Positions 9,723 to 19,933 are shown, counted from the first letter of the stretch. The stretch: 64,000 nt of DNA from CAYILR01 sp964364175 (GCA_964364175.1 CAYILR010000012.1:1-64000); one strand, 5' to 3'. Translations and numbers: made by a program. The notes: generated from the letters alone by a model not told the origin.

Positions 9723-10487
9723 ATGAGTCGGATTTACATATACCTGCTCGGCAGCACTGCGCTTTGCATCTCCTCGATTGGGGCATTGTTCTCGATCATT
9801 GGATTGACTCACCTATTTGCAGGAGCACCGATCAGCGTAGGCTTGATGGCGGGATCACTTGAGGCGGCAAAGCTTGTGGTTGCTGGCTTTCTCTACCGCT
9901 ACTGGGGCCATGTGAATGTGCTGATGCGAAGCTATCTCTGCGCAGCCGTTGTGCTCCTTTCTGGGATCACCAGCCTTGGCGTTTTCGGCTACCTCACGCA
10001 CGCGTACCAAAAATCCTCGCAGAGCTACAAAGTTCAGCAGCTGAAAATTTCTCAACTGCGTGGCGAACAAGAAATGACCCTGGAACAAATCGCCAAAGTA
10101 GAAGAATTCATCAACACGATCCCAAAAAATCGAATTTCCAAGAAATTCGAAATCTACGAAAAATCTCGCAAGCAGGTCGCCAATCTGACCAAAAAATCCG
10201 AAGAGATCCTCAACCAGATCCACGAAGTGGAAATGGAAGGATTCTCAACTCAAGCTGAAATCGGACCCTTGATCGATGTCAGCCAAGCCTTCGGGGTTTC
10301 TGTCGACAAGATTGCCAAGATTCTCATTTTGATCTTTGTCTCTGTATTCGATCCACTGGCTATTTGCCTCGTCTTTGCTTGGAGCTTGGCGGTTCGCCTA
10401 CGCGAGAAGTACCGCGGCAACGAGGCCAAGATTGCTGAACTCTCGGTCAGCAAACCCGTGGATCACCGGTACAAAAAAGCGGCGTAA
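9723..10487 (+). CDS. membrane protein with central coiled coil
   Basis: The product of about 254 residues has three hydrophobic segments in its first hundred residues. A long charged helical region rich in Lys, Glu and Gln follows (about 100-175, probable coiled coil), then one more hydrophobic segment (about 200-225) and a basic tail. No named family is recognised. The ORF is open to a TTG at 9705; the ATG at 9723 gives the more usual N-terminus, though neither start has a strong ribosome-binding site. Its neighbours give no clear function. Confidence 0.6.
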   Translation: MSRIYIYLLGSTALCISSIGALFSIIGLTHLFAGAPISVGLMAGSLEAAKLVVAGFLYRYWGHVNVLMRSYLCAAVVLLSGITSLGVFGYLTHAYQKSSQSYKVQQLKISQLRGEQEMTLEQIAKVEEFINTIPKNRISKKFEIYEKSRKQVANLTKKSEEILNQIHEVEMEGFSTQAEIGPLIDVSQAFGVSVDKIAKILILIFVSVFDPLAICLVFAWSLAVRLREKYRGNEAKIAELSVSKPVDHRYKKAA

Positions 10488-10493
10488 AACCTA

Positions 10494-12098
10494 TTAAAAC
10501 GCATAATTCACGCCAGCCTGCCCTGTTATTCGATTGAACGAATACGTTTCCGACAGGTTGGATGCATTTTGAGTCCAGTCCGCCATCCCCATCACGGACC
10601 ATTTCGGGGTGATCTTATAAACGGTGGTGAGAGAAAAAATCATCAATTTGTCCTCGCGCGCTTTGGGTTTGCGGCTTTTGAAAGTCGGCATCGAATAATC
10701 TGCTGTGAGGTTCATGTCGAATTTCTGGATCAAGTGCATCAAATTGCTGACCGTAAAGCCGAGCGTGGTCGATTTAAAATTTACGCCACCAGCTTGGTTC
10801 ATGTCATATCGAACTGATGCCTGAGGATTGAAAAATCGGCGTCCTTCGTCATTTTGTATAAAAATCCTCCCGAAAAAATCATTGCCGCTCCTCATGTCAT
10901 CCCCTTTGGAATCCTGATAGATTTTTTGCGGCTGATAGAATAACTCGATTCCAGACAGGATTTTTTTGAAAATCTCTCTTCTTAGATAAGGCCCCACAGA
11001 AATCATATGACTGTAAATTTGATAAAGCGTTTTTGGATTTTGAGTCGAATAATTATTCTTGAACATCAGGGTAAAATCGGATTTCAATCCAAAACTAGTT
11101 CGATCCAAAGGAGTATGATTCAAGTACACCGATCCTGTGTTAGAAAAAAATTCAAATCCACGCGCGTTTTCGTTCCAATTCCGATTGTACGTTCCACGCA
11201 AACTTGGGATGACTTGAAATCGACTCAAGGGAGACGAAGCATAGCCTCCCCCCCAAATGAGCGTTGATTTGGCTGCAGAGACCTTGCTGATATCAGTTTC
11301 CTTGACCAGTGTTGTGGGAAGAAACATCACATTGGAATCGTACCCACTCAACGCTGTCAGATTGGCAAACCACTGACCCTTGTCAAAAGGTGCTAGAGCT
11401 TTTTCCGAAGAAGTCCGAATCTGCTCTGAAATTTGCTTGGACTGGGGAAGAGCTTTGGGGTCCTCCACAATTCGCCTAGAAGTATTCCGCGCCAATAGCA
11501 GGTGATGGGTAGCTCCTGTCGGATAACCTGTCTTCAAATGAGCTTGCGCCAGATAAAAATGAATAACCGGCTCGATATCCGCCGCCTCACCGCCCAACGC
11601 GCCTTCAAAATGAGCCGCTGCCCCAGAAAAATCTCCTTTCTTGAAAGTGATCATCCCCAAATAGAGATGGCAAATCGGGGCATTAAAATTCTGTTCGAGC
11701 GCAAACTCATATTCTTTTTGCGCAAGATCCATTTTTTTTTCCCTATAGTGGATTGTGGCTAGCTCAAACTGATAGGGAGCCAACTCTTTGTCCGGTTTCT
11801 GCTCCCTTTTTTTTGCCGCAATCAACTGTTCATAAAGCTGCGCAGATTCCCCAGCCTGATGTGTTACCTTGAGAGTCAAAGCCTTCAATTCCACAAACTC
11901 AATCACTTCAGGGGATTTCTCAAGGAGAGTGTTCAAAATCGTCAAAGCTCTGTCATAATTTTTTGCATTGTAGGCCAAAACAGCTTCGGAATAATCAGGT
12001 TCCATCTCAGTCGGAATATCTGCCAACGCACCCGCTCCAAAAATCCAGGTCATTCCCAGGAGGACAGCTGAAAAAAATCGGATCGATATTTTTTTCAT
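10494..12098 (-). CDS. TPR-containing outer-membrane beta-barrel protein
   Basis: The 534-residue protein begins with a signal peptide (MKKISIRFFSAVLLGM, cleavage near GALA-D). TPR-like helical repeats span roughly residues 30-200. The C-terminal half is alternating aromatic/polar beta sequence ending in Phe (GQAGVNYAF), as outer-membrane barrels do. The architecture resembles surface-protein assembly modifiers with periplasmic TPR and an outer-membrane barrel, but no specific family is assigned. Its ATG is only 22 bp from the start of the divergent FecR gene, so the two share their upstream region. Confidence 0.7.
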   Translation of the reverse strand: MKKISIRFFSAVLLGMTWIFGAGALADIPTEMEPDYSEAVLAYNAKNYDRALTILNTLLEKSPEVIEFVELKALTLKVTHQAGESAQLYEQLIAAKKREQKPDKELAPYQFELATIHYREKKMDLAQKEYEFALEQNFNAPICHLYLGMITFKKGDFSGAAAHFEGALGGEAADIEPVIHFYLAQAHLKTGYPTGATHHLLLARNTSRRIVEDPKALPQSKQISEQIRTSSEKALAPFDKGQWFANLTALSGYDSNVMFLPTTLVKETDISKVSAAKSTLIWGGGYASSPLSRFQVIPSLRGTYNRNWNENARGFEFFSNTGSVYLNHTPLDRTSFGLKSDFTLMFKNNYSTQNPKTLYQIYSHMISVGPYLRREIFKKILSGIELFYQPQKIYQDSKGDDMRSGNDFFGRIFIQNDEGRRFFNPQASVRYDMNQAGGVNFKSTTLGFTVSNLMHLIQKFDMNLTADYSMPTFKSRKPKAREDKLMIFSLTTVYKITPKWSVMGMADWTQNASNLSETYSFNRITGQAGVNYAF

Positions 12099-12120
12099 AT
12101 TCAGTTAAAATAATAGTAGA

Positions 12121-13083
12121 GTGTATCCCTTACTAATCGCAAGCCTTCTCTTCATCAATCATTCTGCATTTGCAGCCACTGAAGCCGGAAAAGCAATCAG
12201 CGTCACTGGAAGAGTCTTCGCCCGCAACGAATCCCCCACACCCGGATCGCGACAGCTCAAATCAGGAGATCCTCTTTTTCAAGGGGATATCATCAACACC
12301 CCCAGCAACGGGGCCACTAAACTTCTCATGTCGGACAAGTCCATGATCGACTTGGGGGCCTCCGCACTTTTTAAAGTAGATGAGTATAAAGAAGGAGCGA
12401 CCCCAGGCGAACGCAAAGTGCAACTTTCGCTGAGCTATGGAAAAATTCGAGTGGCCGTCAACACCGCCATCAAGGGATCTGGAAAATTTGCGGTCAAAAC
12501 CCGCTCTGCCGTGATGGGGGTACGCGGAACTGAATTTGTTGTTCTGTCAGATCTTGAATCTTTTGTACAGCCTCCTAAAGCGCAGGGCTCATCCGCATCA
12601 GGCTCATCAGCTTCTCAAGACTCTGGCAAAACTCAAATCACTGTCATCAAGGGAAAGGTGGACGTTGATACGAAGTCCTCTTCTTCCGCCAATCCTACCA
12701 AAACATCACTCACTGAAGGATCCCAGCTGACCACCAAAAACAAGGACTCCAGCGAGAGCACAGAAAAAGAGGACACCCAGGTTACAAAACTTTCCAAGAC
12801 TGAACTCAAAGAAGTCCAAAAAGATGCAAAACAGGAAGACAAAACATTCACCCACGCCGTAGCTATTGATGACTCCAGCGGAGGTGGAGAGGAGACGATG
12901 TCGGATCTTGCCGATGGATTCGAACTCCCCGCGGATTTCATTCCCAATATGAATGACATGCGCATGCCTGGAGCATTCGGTTTGGATCTCTGGAGTTTTA
13001 ACGCATCCATTATCAATGCGAATATAAACAATCTCTCCTCACTCAGCGGAATCTCGAAAGTGAAGGTGTCATTCAACCCATGA
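12121..13083 (+). CDS. FecR-domain secreted protein
   Basis: A signal peptide (MYPLLIASLLFINHSAFA) is followed by a FecR domain with features such as GDIINTPSNGATKLLMSD and the conserved RSAVMGVRGTEFVV segment. The second half is a Ser/Lys-rich, low-complexity linker. FecR domains in secreted proteins are often surface-associated rather than sigma regulators. The start is GTG at 12121, chosen because it begins the signal peptide. The stop overlaps the next ATG by 4 bp, so it is translationally coupled to the RCC1-repeat lipoprotein. Confidence 0.75.
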   Translation: MYPLLIASLLFINHSAFAATEAGKAISVTGRVFARNESPTPGSRQLKSGDPLFQGDIINTPSNGATKLLMSDKSMIDLGASALFKVDEYKEGATPGERKVQLSLSYGKIRVAVNTAIKGSGKFAVKTRSAVMGVRGTEFVVLSDLESFVQPPKAQGSSASGSSASQDSGKTQITVIKGKVDVDTKSSSSANPTKTSLTEGSQLTTKNKDSSESTEKEDTQVTKLSKTELKEVQKDAKQEDKTFTHAVAIDDSSGGGEETMSDLADGFELPADFIPNMNDMRMPGAFGLDLWSFNASIINANINNLSSLSGISKVKVSFNP

Positions 13084-14897
13084 AAAATATTTTGTTCTTG
13101 CTTGCCTGCACAGCGATCTTCCTACATCTCACAGCCTGCTCTCTTTCGACTCATTCTGAAACTTCAAAAATCACACTTCAAATTCAAGGCATTGAGACAT
13201 CGAGCACCACCACAGGAAGCGGTGAATTCACTCTTCCCAAAGCCATCGGAGATTTCAAGTGCATCCTGGTCAATGTTTCTGGGCCGAAAATTGATCAGAG
13301 TTATCTCTTGCCCGCCATTTCATTTGAACCCGGAAAACTGGATACTCCTGTCGCGCAACTCCCAAAAATCGCCTCGCCCGCTGGGTGCAAATACCCAGGA
13401 ATCACAACGAAAACTGTTAGCTTCTCGGGGCCCACAGAAATTTCATTGGATGTCTCTTCGGGCAAATCTCGGACTTTTCAAATCCTGGGAGTAGCAGGTC
13501 CAAATGGATGCCCGGCAGGGGCAACGCTGTCGTCGATCATCGACGACATGATCAATAGCTCATCCAATGGTCCTCCCTACATCATCGCTGAACTGGGCTC
13601 AACCACCGTTGATCTTCTCGGGGATGCCTCAGTCAAGATCTCGAATTCCTTTGATCCCAACAAAGTCAAATTTCCATTCCATTGCCTGGACGAACTTTAT
13701 TACAAAATCCAAAAAAAATCAGGCCCAGCCAATTACTTTGTTCGCCAAATTGCGGCGGGCAATGCCTTTACCTGCGCTCTTAAAATGGATCAACGAGTCC
13801 AATGCTGGGGAAGAAATAGTATGGGACAACTCGGCCGGGGCTTTGTGGGAGGATCGATACCTTATCCCGAATACGTGGTCTCTCCTAGCAGCGGCGCCAG
13901 CCCAGATATTCTCGAGGGAGTTCAAGAAATCAGTGCCGGCACAGATCACGCCTGCGCGAGGCTGAGTGACCAAAAAGTCGTTTGCTGGGGTTCAAACTCC
14001 ATCGGACAACTGGGAATTACGCTGGGCGGAACGTCCGCTCGCCCAGTATTTGTTACACAACCGGACAAAATTGGAGGAGCAGCCAACGCAAACTCTTCAA
14101 CCAGTCAACTTTACGGTGCTACACAAATTGTTTCTGGTGACCAGCACAACTGCGCTCTGAGAAGCGGCGACACCCCAATTTGTTGGGGAGCCGGCACCAT
14201 GGGGCAAATTGGAAACTCTTTGAGTACCGACAGCTTCTATCCGAGAGAAGTGACCTCCCTCCCCGGAGCAAGCAAGCTCGCAGCAGGGGGCCGAACAACC
14301 TGCGCTATCGACGGCAACCCAGGCGCACACTCCGTCAAATGCTGGGGAGAAGGCACGAGCGGACAAATCGGAAATGCGGCCTCAACCAGCGTCAACCTCC
14401 CGACTTTGGCCAGCCTATCTCTTGGGAGCTCTCCGACAGTGAGCACGCTCGCAGTGTCAAATACCGCAGTTTGCATCGTCGGAAACGGTTCTCAATATTG
14501 TTGGGGGAGTAACACGAATTTTGAGTACGGAAATGCGAGTGGCGCATCTAATGTTCCTGTGATCATTATTTCAGCTTCTTACAGCGATCTCTTCGCAGGC
14601 CTCAACCATATGTGCGGAGTCAATTACTCAACTCGACAGTTGGCTTGCTGGGGGGCCAATCAAGCGGGACAAATAGGGAATGGATCTGCTGGCGGCTCTG
14701 TTGCTCCTGCATTTTCACTTTCCATGTTCAGCAGCATGAGTGAACCTCTTGTCGCTGGCGATGCGGGAACCAATCACAACTGTGTAGGCACCGGAGCTAA
14801 TGTTTGGTGTTGGGGTGAGAACATCGACGGCGAACTCGGTCCGAGCAACATGGGTTCCGGAAGCGTCGCGAATCCTATGCCGGTGATGTTGAAGTAG
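13080..14897 (+). CDS. RCC1-repeat lipoprotein
   Basis: The 605-residue protein starts with a lipoprotein signal ending in LTAC (Cys20). From about residue 220 it carries at least six RCC1-type beta-propeller blades, each with a C-A-L/C-W-G core such as CALKMDQRVQCWGRNSMGQL. RCC1-like propellers in bacteria act as surface or binding scaffolds. Each blade carries paired cysteines, which may form disulphides. It overlaps the FecR gene by 4 bp and, at its 3' end, overlaps the convergent permease gene by 23 bp. Confidence 0.82.
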   Translation: MKNILFLLACTAIFLHLTACSLSTHSETSKITLQIQGIETSSTTTGSGEFTLPKAIGDFKCILVNVSGPKIDQSYLLPAISFEPGKLDTPVAQLPKIASPAGCKYPGITTKTVSFSGPTEISLDVSSGKSRTFQILGVAGPNGCPAGATLSSIIDDMINSSSNGPPYIIAELGSTTVDLLGDASVKISNSFDPNKVKFPFHCLDELYYKIQKKSGPANYFVRQIAAGNAFTCALKMDQRVQCWGRNSMGQLGRGFVGGSIPYPEYVVSPSSGASPDILEGVQEISAGTDHACARLSDQKVVCWGSNSIGQLGITLGGTSARPVFVTQPDKIGGAANANSSTSQLYGATQIVSGDQHNCALRSGDTPICWGAGTMGQIGNSLSTDSFYPREVTSLPGASKLAAGGRTTCAIDGNPGAHSVKCWGEGTSGQIGNAASTSVNLPTLASLSLGSSPTVSTLAVSNTAVCIVGNGSQYCWGSNTNFEYGNASGASNVPVIIISASYSDLFAGLNHMCGVNYSTRQLACWGANQAGQIGNGSAGGSVAPAFSLSMFSSMSEPLVAGDAGTNHNCVGTGANVWCWGENIDGELGPSNMGSGSVANPMPVMLK

Positions 14898-16335
14898 CTC
14901 GCCGCCGGACCGCCCACAACACCGGAGCCCCACCCAAAACCAGGAGCAACCCCATCAAACTCCGAATGCAAGGCTGAGTCCCTGCTCGAAATCCCTGAAT
15001 ATCAGCAATCAATGTGTAAACCACATACGTCAATGTGAAAGCCGCAAAAAGCAATGGTAACACGGGATAAAACGGAGTCTGAAAAATCTCCTTTTGGTTC
15101 GATAAATTAGGATTGCGGCGGTCTCGCTCTCGCAAAATCAAAAGCGCCACGGGAATCAGAAAATAAAAAAGCCAATTCACAAAAACATACATGCTCGTGA
15201 TCAGATCAAATGATCCCGTGACGACCAGGATCGATGCCCACCCCCCCTGCAACCATAATGATCTCGAGGGAGTGTGATATTTGGGATGAACCACTCCGAC
15301 TGGTTTCCAAAACAATCCTTCATTCGCCATTGCAAAATAGACCCGCGCGTTTGTCAGCACCGAGCAATTGACCGTATCAAATGTTGAAAGCACCACGAGT
15401 CCAGCAATCAACATTGCACCTTGGGATCCCACGACCGCATTCATCAGAGAAGAAGCCACGCGATCGCCGGGTGCACTCGCCACTCCAGTTGCAGAAAGCA
15501 CATAGAGATAAGCCAAATTCACCAGGAGATAAATTGCCATCACAATCGTTATGCCCATCAAAATCGCACGGGGCAGATTTTTCTTGGCGTCCCGAATTTC
15601 TCCGCCAACATAGGCTGCGTTGCCCCAACCATCGTAGGACCAAAAAGCGCCACCCATAGCGACCAACCACAAACCGGCATAACTCCAAATGGATTCAACC
15701 GACACCGCAGGATTAGGCGACACAACCTGAGTCCAACTTCCCTCTCCAAAAACAAATGCACAAAACACCAAAATCAAAATAGCTAGAATCTTGGCCGAAA
15801 CCGATAGACTCTGCACCCAAGCACCTAAACGAACACCGCGCACATTCAATGCAGTCAAAAAAAGAATCAAAACTGCAGCAACAAGTTTCTCACCCAAATC
15901 CGCACCCGGATAAAGCGTACCCAAATAGGGGATTTGAACTGCCCACTTCTGCCATTCTTGGGGAGCGTGCCAGAGCGGAATAAACTCACCCAGATAACCC
16001 GCAAAAATAAAAGCAATCGCAGCTGCGGCACCCGAACCCGCAATCATGAAATTCGCCCAGCCGTAAAAAAACGCGAGTCGATCGCCAAACACCGTACGGA
16101 AATACGAGTACAGTCCACCCGTCACTGGCATTCGACTGCAAAGCTCGGCCTGAGTCAAAGCACCCAAAACTGTCATCACTCCAGCAAAAATCCAAACCGC
16201 AATCAGCTGTGATCCCGAGGGTAATCCCCTAGCCATTCCCGAGGAAGAAACAAAAATTCCGGATCCAATCACTGATCCGATGACCAAAGCAGTCGCAGGA
16301 AAAAGTCCGAGTGCACGTTCTAAATGAGGCTTCAT
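14875..16335 (-). CDS. APC-superfamily amino-acid permease (LAT-like)
   Basis: The protein has about twelve hydrophobic segments and the APC signature VIGSVIGSGIFVSS in the first helix. It also has GGLYSYFRTVFGDRLAF in helix three and SYDGWGNAAYVGGE in the middle, typical of L-type amino-acid transporters. The ORF stays open to 16485. The ATG at 16335 (MKPHLERALG) starts just before the first helix and avoids overlap with the divergent SDR gene. The substrate is unassigned. Confidence 0.85.
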   Translation of the reverse strand: MKPHLERALGLFPATALVIGSVIGSGIFVSSSGMARGLPSGSQLIAVWIFAGVMTVLGALTQAELCSRMPVTGGLYSYFRTVFGDRLAFFYGWANFMIAGSGAAAAIAFIFAGYLGEFIPLWHAPQEWQKWAVQIPYLGTLYPGADLGEKLVAAVLILFLTALNVRGVRLGAWVQSLSVSAKILAILILVFCAFVFGEGSWTQVVSPNPAVSVESIWSYAGLWLVAMGGAFWSYDGWGNAAYVGGEIRDAKKNLPRAILMGITIVMAIYLLVNLAYLYVLSATGVASAPGDRVASSLMNAVVGSQGAMLIAGLVVLSTFDTVNCSVLTNARVYFAMANEGLFWKPVGVVHPKYHTPSRSLWLQGGWASILVVTGSFDLITSMYVFVNWLFYFLIPVALLILRERDRRNPNLSNQKEIFQTPFYPVLPLLFAAFTLTYVVYTLIADIQGFRAGTQPCIRSLMGLLLVLGGAPVLWAVRRRATSTSPA

Positions 16336-16414
16336 GGGCCTTGAATGACATGGTTTGATTAAATTTTCTATAAAGCACTTGCGGGACAACCCTCTTTGAG
16401 ACATCACAGGGTCC

Positions 16415-17182
16415 ATGTCTAAAACAGCATTAGTGACGGGAGCCAGCGAAGGAATCGGTTTTGAATTTGCCAAACAATTGGCCAAAAACGGTTACACTGT
16501 CACCCTGGTTGCACGACGCGAATCCAAGCTCAAAGAAGTCATCCAGACATTGGGCGTCAGCCACTCGTATCTAGTAGCGGACCTCGCCAGCTCAGCCGGA
16601 CAAAAAACCATCGAAGACGAGGTTCTCAAAAATCATTATGATCTCTTGGTCAACAATGCAGGCGTCGGCTCGGTCGGAAAATTCACCAATGTAGAAATCG
16701 AAAAGCAACTCGCGATGATTCAACTCAACTGCGCAGCACTCGTCAGGCTTTCTCACGCGTATCTAAAATCTGCGAAGTCCGGAGATGCACTGATCAACGT
16801 CTCCTCGACTCTTGCATTTATGCCCGCGCCTGGACTGGGACTTTATAGCGCAACCAAAGCTTTCGTGACCTCGTTCTCGGAGAGCCTTTGGTACGAAAAC
16901 AAAGACCGCGGCGTCTACGTCATGGGTCTTTGTCCGGGGATTACCTCCACGAATTTTCAGGTGAACGCTGGCGGCAATGCCTCGGATGTTCCTACCAACT
17001 TGGCCCAAACACCCGAAGCTCTGGTGAAATACGCTCTGAAGGAACTGCGCTCCCGCAGCAAACCCACTGTGATTTCGGGAGCTAGCAACTTCCTCATGGC
17101 TTCTTTGACCCGCATGATGCCTCGCAAGGCTACCGTAAAGATGATGGGCAAAGTCATGATGAAATCGACTTCGCCTCACTAG
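16415..17182 (+). CDS. short-chain dehydrogenase/reductase
   Basis: This 255-residue classical SDR has the cofactor-binding motif TGASEGIG near the N-terminus, NNAG in the middle, and the catalytic Ser (NVSSTLAF) and YSATK motifs. The arginine in VARRE after beta-2 suggests NADP(H) preference. The substrate cannot be read from sequence. It is divergent from the permease; an ABC-F gene follows 58 bp downstream on the same strand. Confidence 0.88.
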   Translation: MSKTALVTGASEGIGFEFAKQLAKNGYTVTLVARRESKLKEVIQTLGVSHSYLVADLASSAGQKTIEDEVLKNHYDLLVNNAGVGSVGKFTNVEIEKQLAMIQLNCAALVRLSHAYLKSAKSGDALINVSSTLAFMPAPGLGLYSATKAFVTSFSESLWYENKDRGVYVMGLCPGITSTNFQVNAGGNASDVPTNLAQTPEALVKYALKELRSRSKPTVISGASNFLMASLTRMMPRKATVKMMGKVMMKSTSPH

Positions 17183-17240
17183 GGAGTGTTTTCTACTCTG
17201 ACGGTGTATTTTGGTCATTTGTGTGGCATGATGCGTGCTT

Positions 17241-19073
17241 ATGGCCGTACTTGTCAGCGCACACCAGCTTTCGCAATCCTTTTCAGCGCGCCCGCTTTTC
17301 CGGGATCTGACTTTCTCCATCGAAAGTGGGGATCGAATTGGGCTGATCGGGCCCAATGGTGCGGGCAAATCCACTCTTTTGCGCATCCTAGCTTCTCAAC
17401 AAAACCATGACGATGGGACTCTATCCCTGCAACGCGGGTTGAAAGTGGGATTTTTGGAGCAGGTTCCGCAGTTTCTCCCGGACGCGACGATTCTCTCGAC
17501 CATTCTGGAAAAAATCCCAGACGCACTGGAATCTGGGGACTGGGAAGCCATGATGAAGGCCGAAGAATATATTTCTAAATTTAATTTAGATCAATTTGGT
17601 GAGAACACTCCCATCACGAAGCTTTCTGGCGGATGGAAAAAGCGCGTGGCTCTGGCTCGCGAATTGATGAACGAACCTGATTTACTATTGCTCGACGAAC
17701 CGACCAACCATCTGGATGTGGAGAGTATTTTGTGGTTGGAGGAATTGCTCGCGAACGCACGTTTTGCCGCACTCACGATTACTCACGATCGGCTTTTCTT
17801 GCAACGCATCTCCAACCGAATCATCGAACTGAATCCCAGACACTCGGGCGGGCTGCTGAGCGTAAAAGGCGATTACGCGACATTTCTCGAAACCCGAGAT
17901 TTGCTGATTTCCGCTCAGGAGCGCCGTGAGGTGATTCTGAAAAATACGCTTCGCCGGGAGACTGAGTGGCTGCGCCGAGGCGCTAAGGCCCGCACCACCA
18001 AGCAGCAGGCGCGGATCACTCGTCATGGTGAGTTGGCGGACGATGTTCAGGAACTGGCGATCCGAAACCAATCCAAGCAAGCTGGAATTGACTTCCAATC
18101 CACCAGCAAAGCACCCAAGAAACTCATCGAAGCCAAGGGAATTTCTAAATCGTACGGCGGTAAGAATATTTTTGCGCCCATGGACCTGCTGCTTTCTCCC
18201 GGAACACGGATAGGCTTACTTGGTCCCAACGGAGCCGGAAAATCTACACTGATTCGAATTTTGCTCGATCTCGAAAAGCCCGACACGGGCACGATTCAAC
18301 GCTCTGAGCATCTCTCGATCGCGTACTTTGACCAAACTCGTGATGCGCTGGACCCGGACAAGACCTTGGCGAAAACACTTTGTCCGAGCGGCGACCACGT
18401 CGACTATCGCGGGACACGCGTGCACATTCGCGGCTACCTGGATCGCTTTCTATTCACACCCGGACAGATGGACATGGCTGTGGGAAAACTTTCGGGAGGT
18501 GAACAGAGCCGTCTTTTGATCGCGCAGCTCATGCTCAACACAGCCAATCTCCTGGTTCTCGACGAACCCACCAACGATCTCGACATGGCCACTCTCAATG
18601 TTCTCGAGGAATGCCTGAGCGAATTTCCGGGCGCTGTGATTCTCGTGACCCATGATCGATATTTCTTGGATCAGGTTGCGACCAAAATCCTCGCGTTCCC
18701 CAAAGAACCCCCTCACGGTGGAGCAGCAGTCAAACTCGTCTCCTTCGCCAATCTCAGTCAGTGGGAAGACTGGCATTCCAATCAAGACGATGTCGTGCGC
18801 CAAAAAGAATCTGCGCCCGCATTCAAACCATCGGCTCCGGCACCCTCCGAGAAAAAACGAAAACTCAGCTTCAAAGAGCAGCGCGAACTCGAAACCATGG
18901 AATCCACAATTCACGAGGCCGAAGACAAATTGGCTCGCCTCACGGCCGAGAGCGAGCTGCCCGAGAATGCACGAAACTCCACCGTGCTTGCCAAACTCAC
19001 GTCCGAGATGGCTGCCACCCAAACCGAGATTGATCGGTTGTACCGGCGCTGGGAAGAGCTAGCCGAGAACTAG
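17241..19073 (+). CDS. uup: ABC-F family ATPase, Uup-like
   Basis: The protein of about 610 residues has two ATP-binding cassettes. Each has Walker A GPNGAGKST, a signature (LSGGWKKR and LSGGEQSR) and Walker B (LLLLDEPTNHLD and LLVLDEPTNDLD). There are no membrane segments. A charged C-terminal coiled coil follows the second cassette, as in Uup. ABC-F proteins act on ribosomes or branched nucleic-acid structures. The frame is open to a GTG at 17235, two codons before the ATG used here. The stop overlaps that of the convergent transposase gene by 4 bp. Confidence 0.88.
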   Translation: MAVLVSAHQLSQSFSARPLFRDLTFSIESGDRIGLIGPNGAGKSTLLRILASQQNHDDGTLSLQRGLKVGFLEQVPQFLPDATILSTILEKIPDALESGDWEAMMKAEEYISKFNLDQFGENTPITKLSGGWKKRVALARELMNEPDLLLLDEPTNHLDVESILWLEELLANARFAALTITHDRLFLQRISNRIIELNPRHSGGLLSVKGDYATFLETRDLLISAQERREVILKNTLRRETEWLRRGAKARTTKQQARITRHGELADDVQELAIRNQSKQAGIDFQSTSKAPKKLIEAKGISKSYGGKNIFAPMDLLLSPGTRIGLLGPNGAGKSTLIRILLDLEKPDTGTIQRSEHLSIAYFDQTRDALDPDKTLAKTLCPSGDHVDYRGTRVHIRGYLDRFLFTPGQMDMAVGKLSGGEQSRLLIAQLMLNTANLLVLDEPTNDLDMATLNVLEECLSEFPGAVILVTHDRYFLDQVATKILAFPKEPPHGGAAVKLVSFANLSQWEDWHSNQDDVVRQKESAPAFKPSAPAPSEKKRKLSFKEQRELETMESTIHEAEDKLARLTAESELPENARNSTVLAKLTSEMAATQTEIDRLYRRWEELAEN

Positions 19074-19933
19074 ATTTCGTGTTTGGCGAAATCTAGCACC
19101 TCGAGATTCATTCTCGACCCCTCAGATTTCGCGTTTAGCGAAATGCACCTCATATCCCCTAGGCATATCTGTGCGGCCTGGATGAGAGCTCGGTCAGGCA
19201 CCTGCTTCCGACAGTACTGTACAAACCTAGGTGTACACTCCAGCTTTGCAGCAAGCAGCTCCGTCTGAGTCCACCCATTCTTACCGGCGAGATGAATCAC
19301 AGCTCGCCTGATTCTGCTCTTGTCCCTCGCAATATCAGCATACGTGGACTCCGAAGCTGCAAACACCGCCCGTAATATGTAATCAAAATGGTAACCCAAA
19401 TATGACCGATTTTCGGACACGGTGTTTGCACTCAAGACCGGAGTGCCACTTGGACTCACCGTCAGATCCGACGAAACATAGCTGTGGAACCAGGACAGAA
19501 ACTGCGGAATCGATTTCCACTCGTAGGCTTTCGCCAACACCTTTGCCGACACCCAAGGATCCGCCACGGCTCCAAAAGATCCCCTGTATGTGGACCAAGC
19601 CCACTCCAGCGGATCTCTGCAAAGTTTACTTCGGCAAGGATTGAGAGCGATATATCGAATTTGGCGACGTCCATGCTTAGGATCACGGATTTTCTCGGGG
19701 TAAGGTACGGGTTCCCACTCAAAAACACTTCGTTGAACCAATATCTTAAGGTCGTGATGAGCAGAGTTTGGATCAGTTCCTTCTGGTAATAGCAAATGCA
19801 AGTGATTAGGCATCAGAACAGCCGCAATCACATCCGGAAATTTCCCACGCATTTTCCTCCAAAACTGAGTGGCGTGATCGGGGTCAGAGAATGGTCTTGC
19901 AGGAGATTGCACACGTGCAACGAGATTAATCAT
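19070..19933 (-). CDS. REP-associated tyrosine transposase (RAYT, IS200-like Y1 family)
   Basis: The 287-residue protein has the HUH motif in AVLMPNHLHLLLP and the downstream RYIALNPCRS segment that holds the catalytic tyrosine in this family. A helix-turn-helix-like C-terminal region (QTELLAAKLECTPRFVQY) follows. The gene is flanked by REP-type hairpin arrays at 19071-19144 and 19980-20051. Its last roughly 20 codons are encoded within the downstream hairpin array. It is a clear paralogue of the gene at 33781-34590. RAYTs nick and move REP single-stranded hairpins. Confidence 0.88.
   Translation of the reverse strand: MINLVARVQSPARPFSDPDHATQFWRKMRGKFPDVIAAVLMPNHLHLLLPEGTDPNSAHHDLKILVQRSVFEWEPVPYPEKIRDPKHGRRQIRYIALNPCRSKLCRDPLEWAWSTYRGSFGAVADPWVSAKVLAKAYEWKSIPQFLSWFHSYVSSDLTVSPSGTPVLSANTVSENRSYLGYHFDYILRAVFAASESTYADIARDKSRIRRAVIHLAGKNGWTQTELLAAKLECTPRFVQYCRKQVPDRALIQAAQICLGDMRCISLNAKSEGSRMNLEVLDFAKHEI
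19071..19144. repeat. REP doublet, left of RAYT 1
   Basis: Three hairpins lie in 74 bp. The first has 9-bp perfect arms at 19071-19079 and 19087-19095 around the loop TGTTTGG. The central one is CGAGA-TTCAT-TCTCG (19102-19116). The last is ATTTCGC-GTTTA-GCGAAAT (19126-19144). The same architecture, in the same orientation, recurs on the other side of the transposase gene. Confidence 0.85.
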
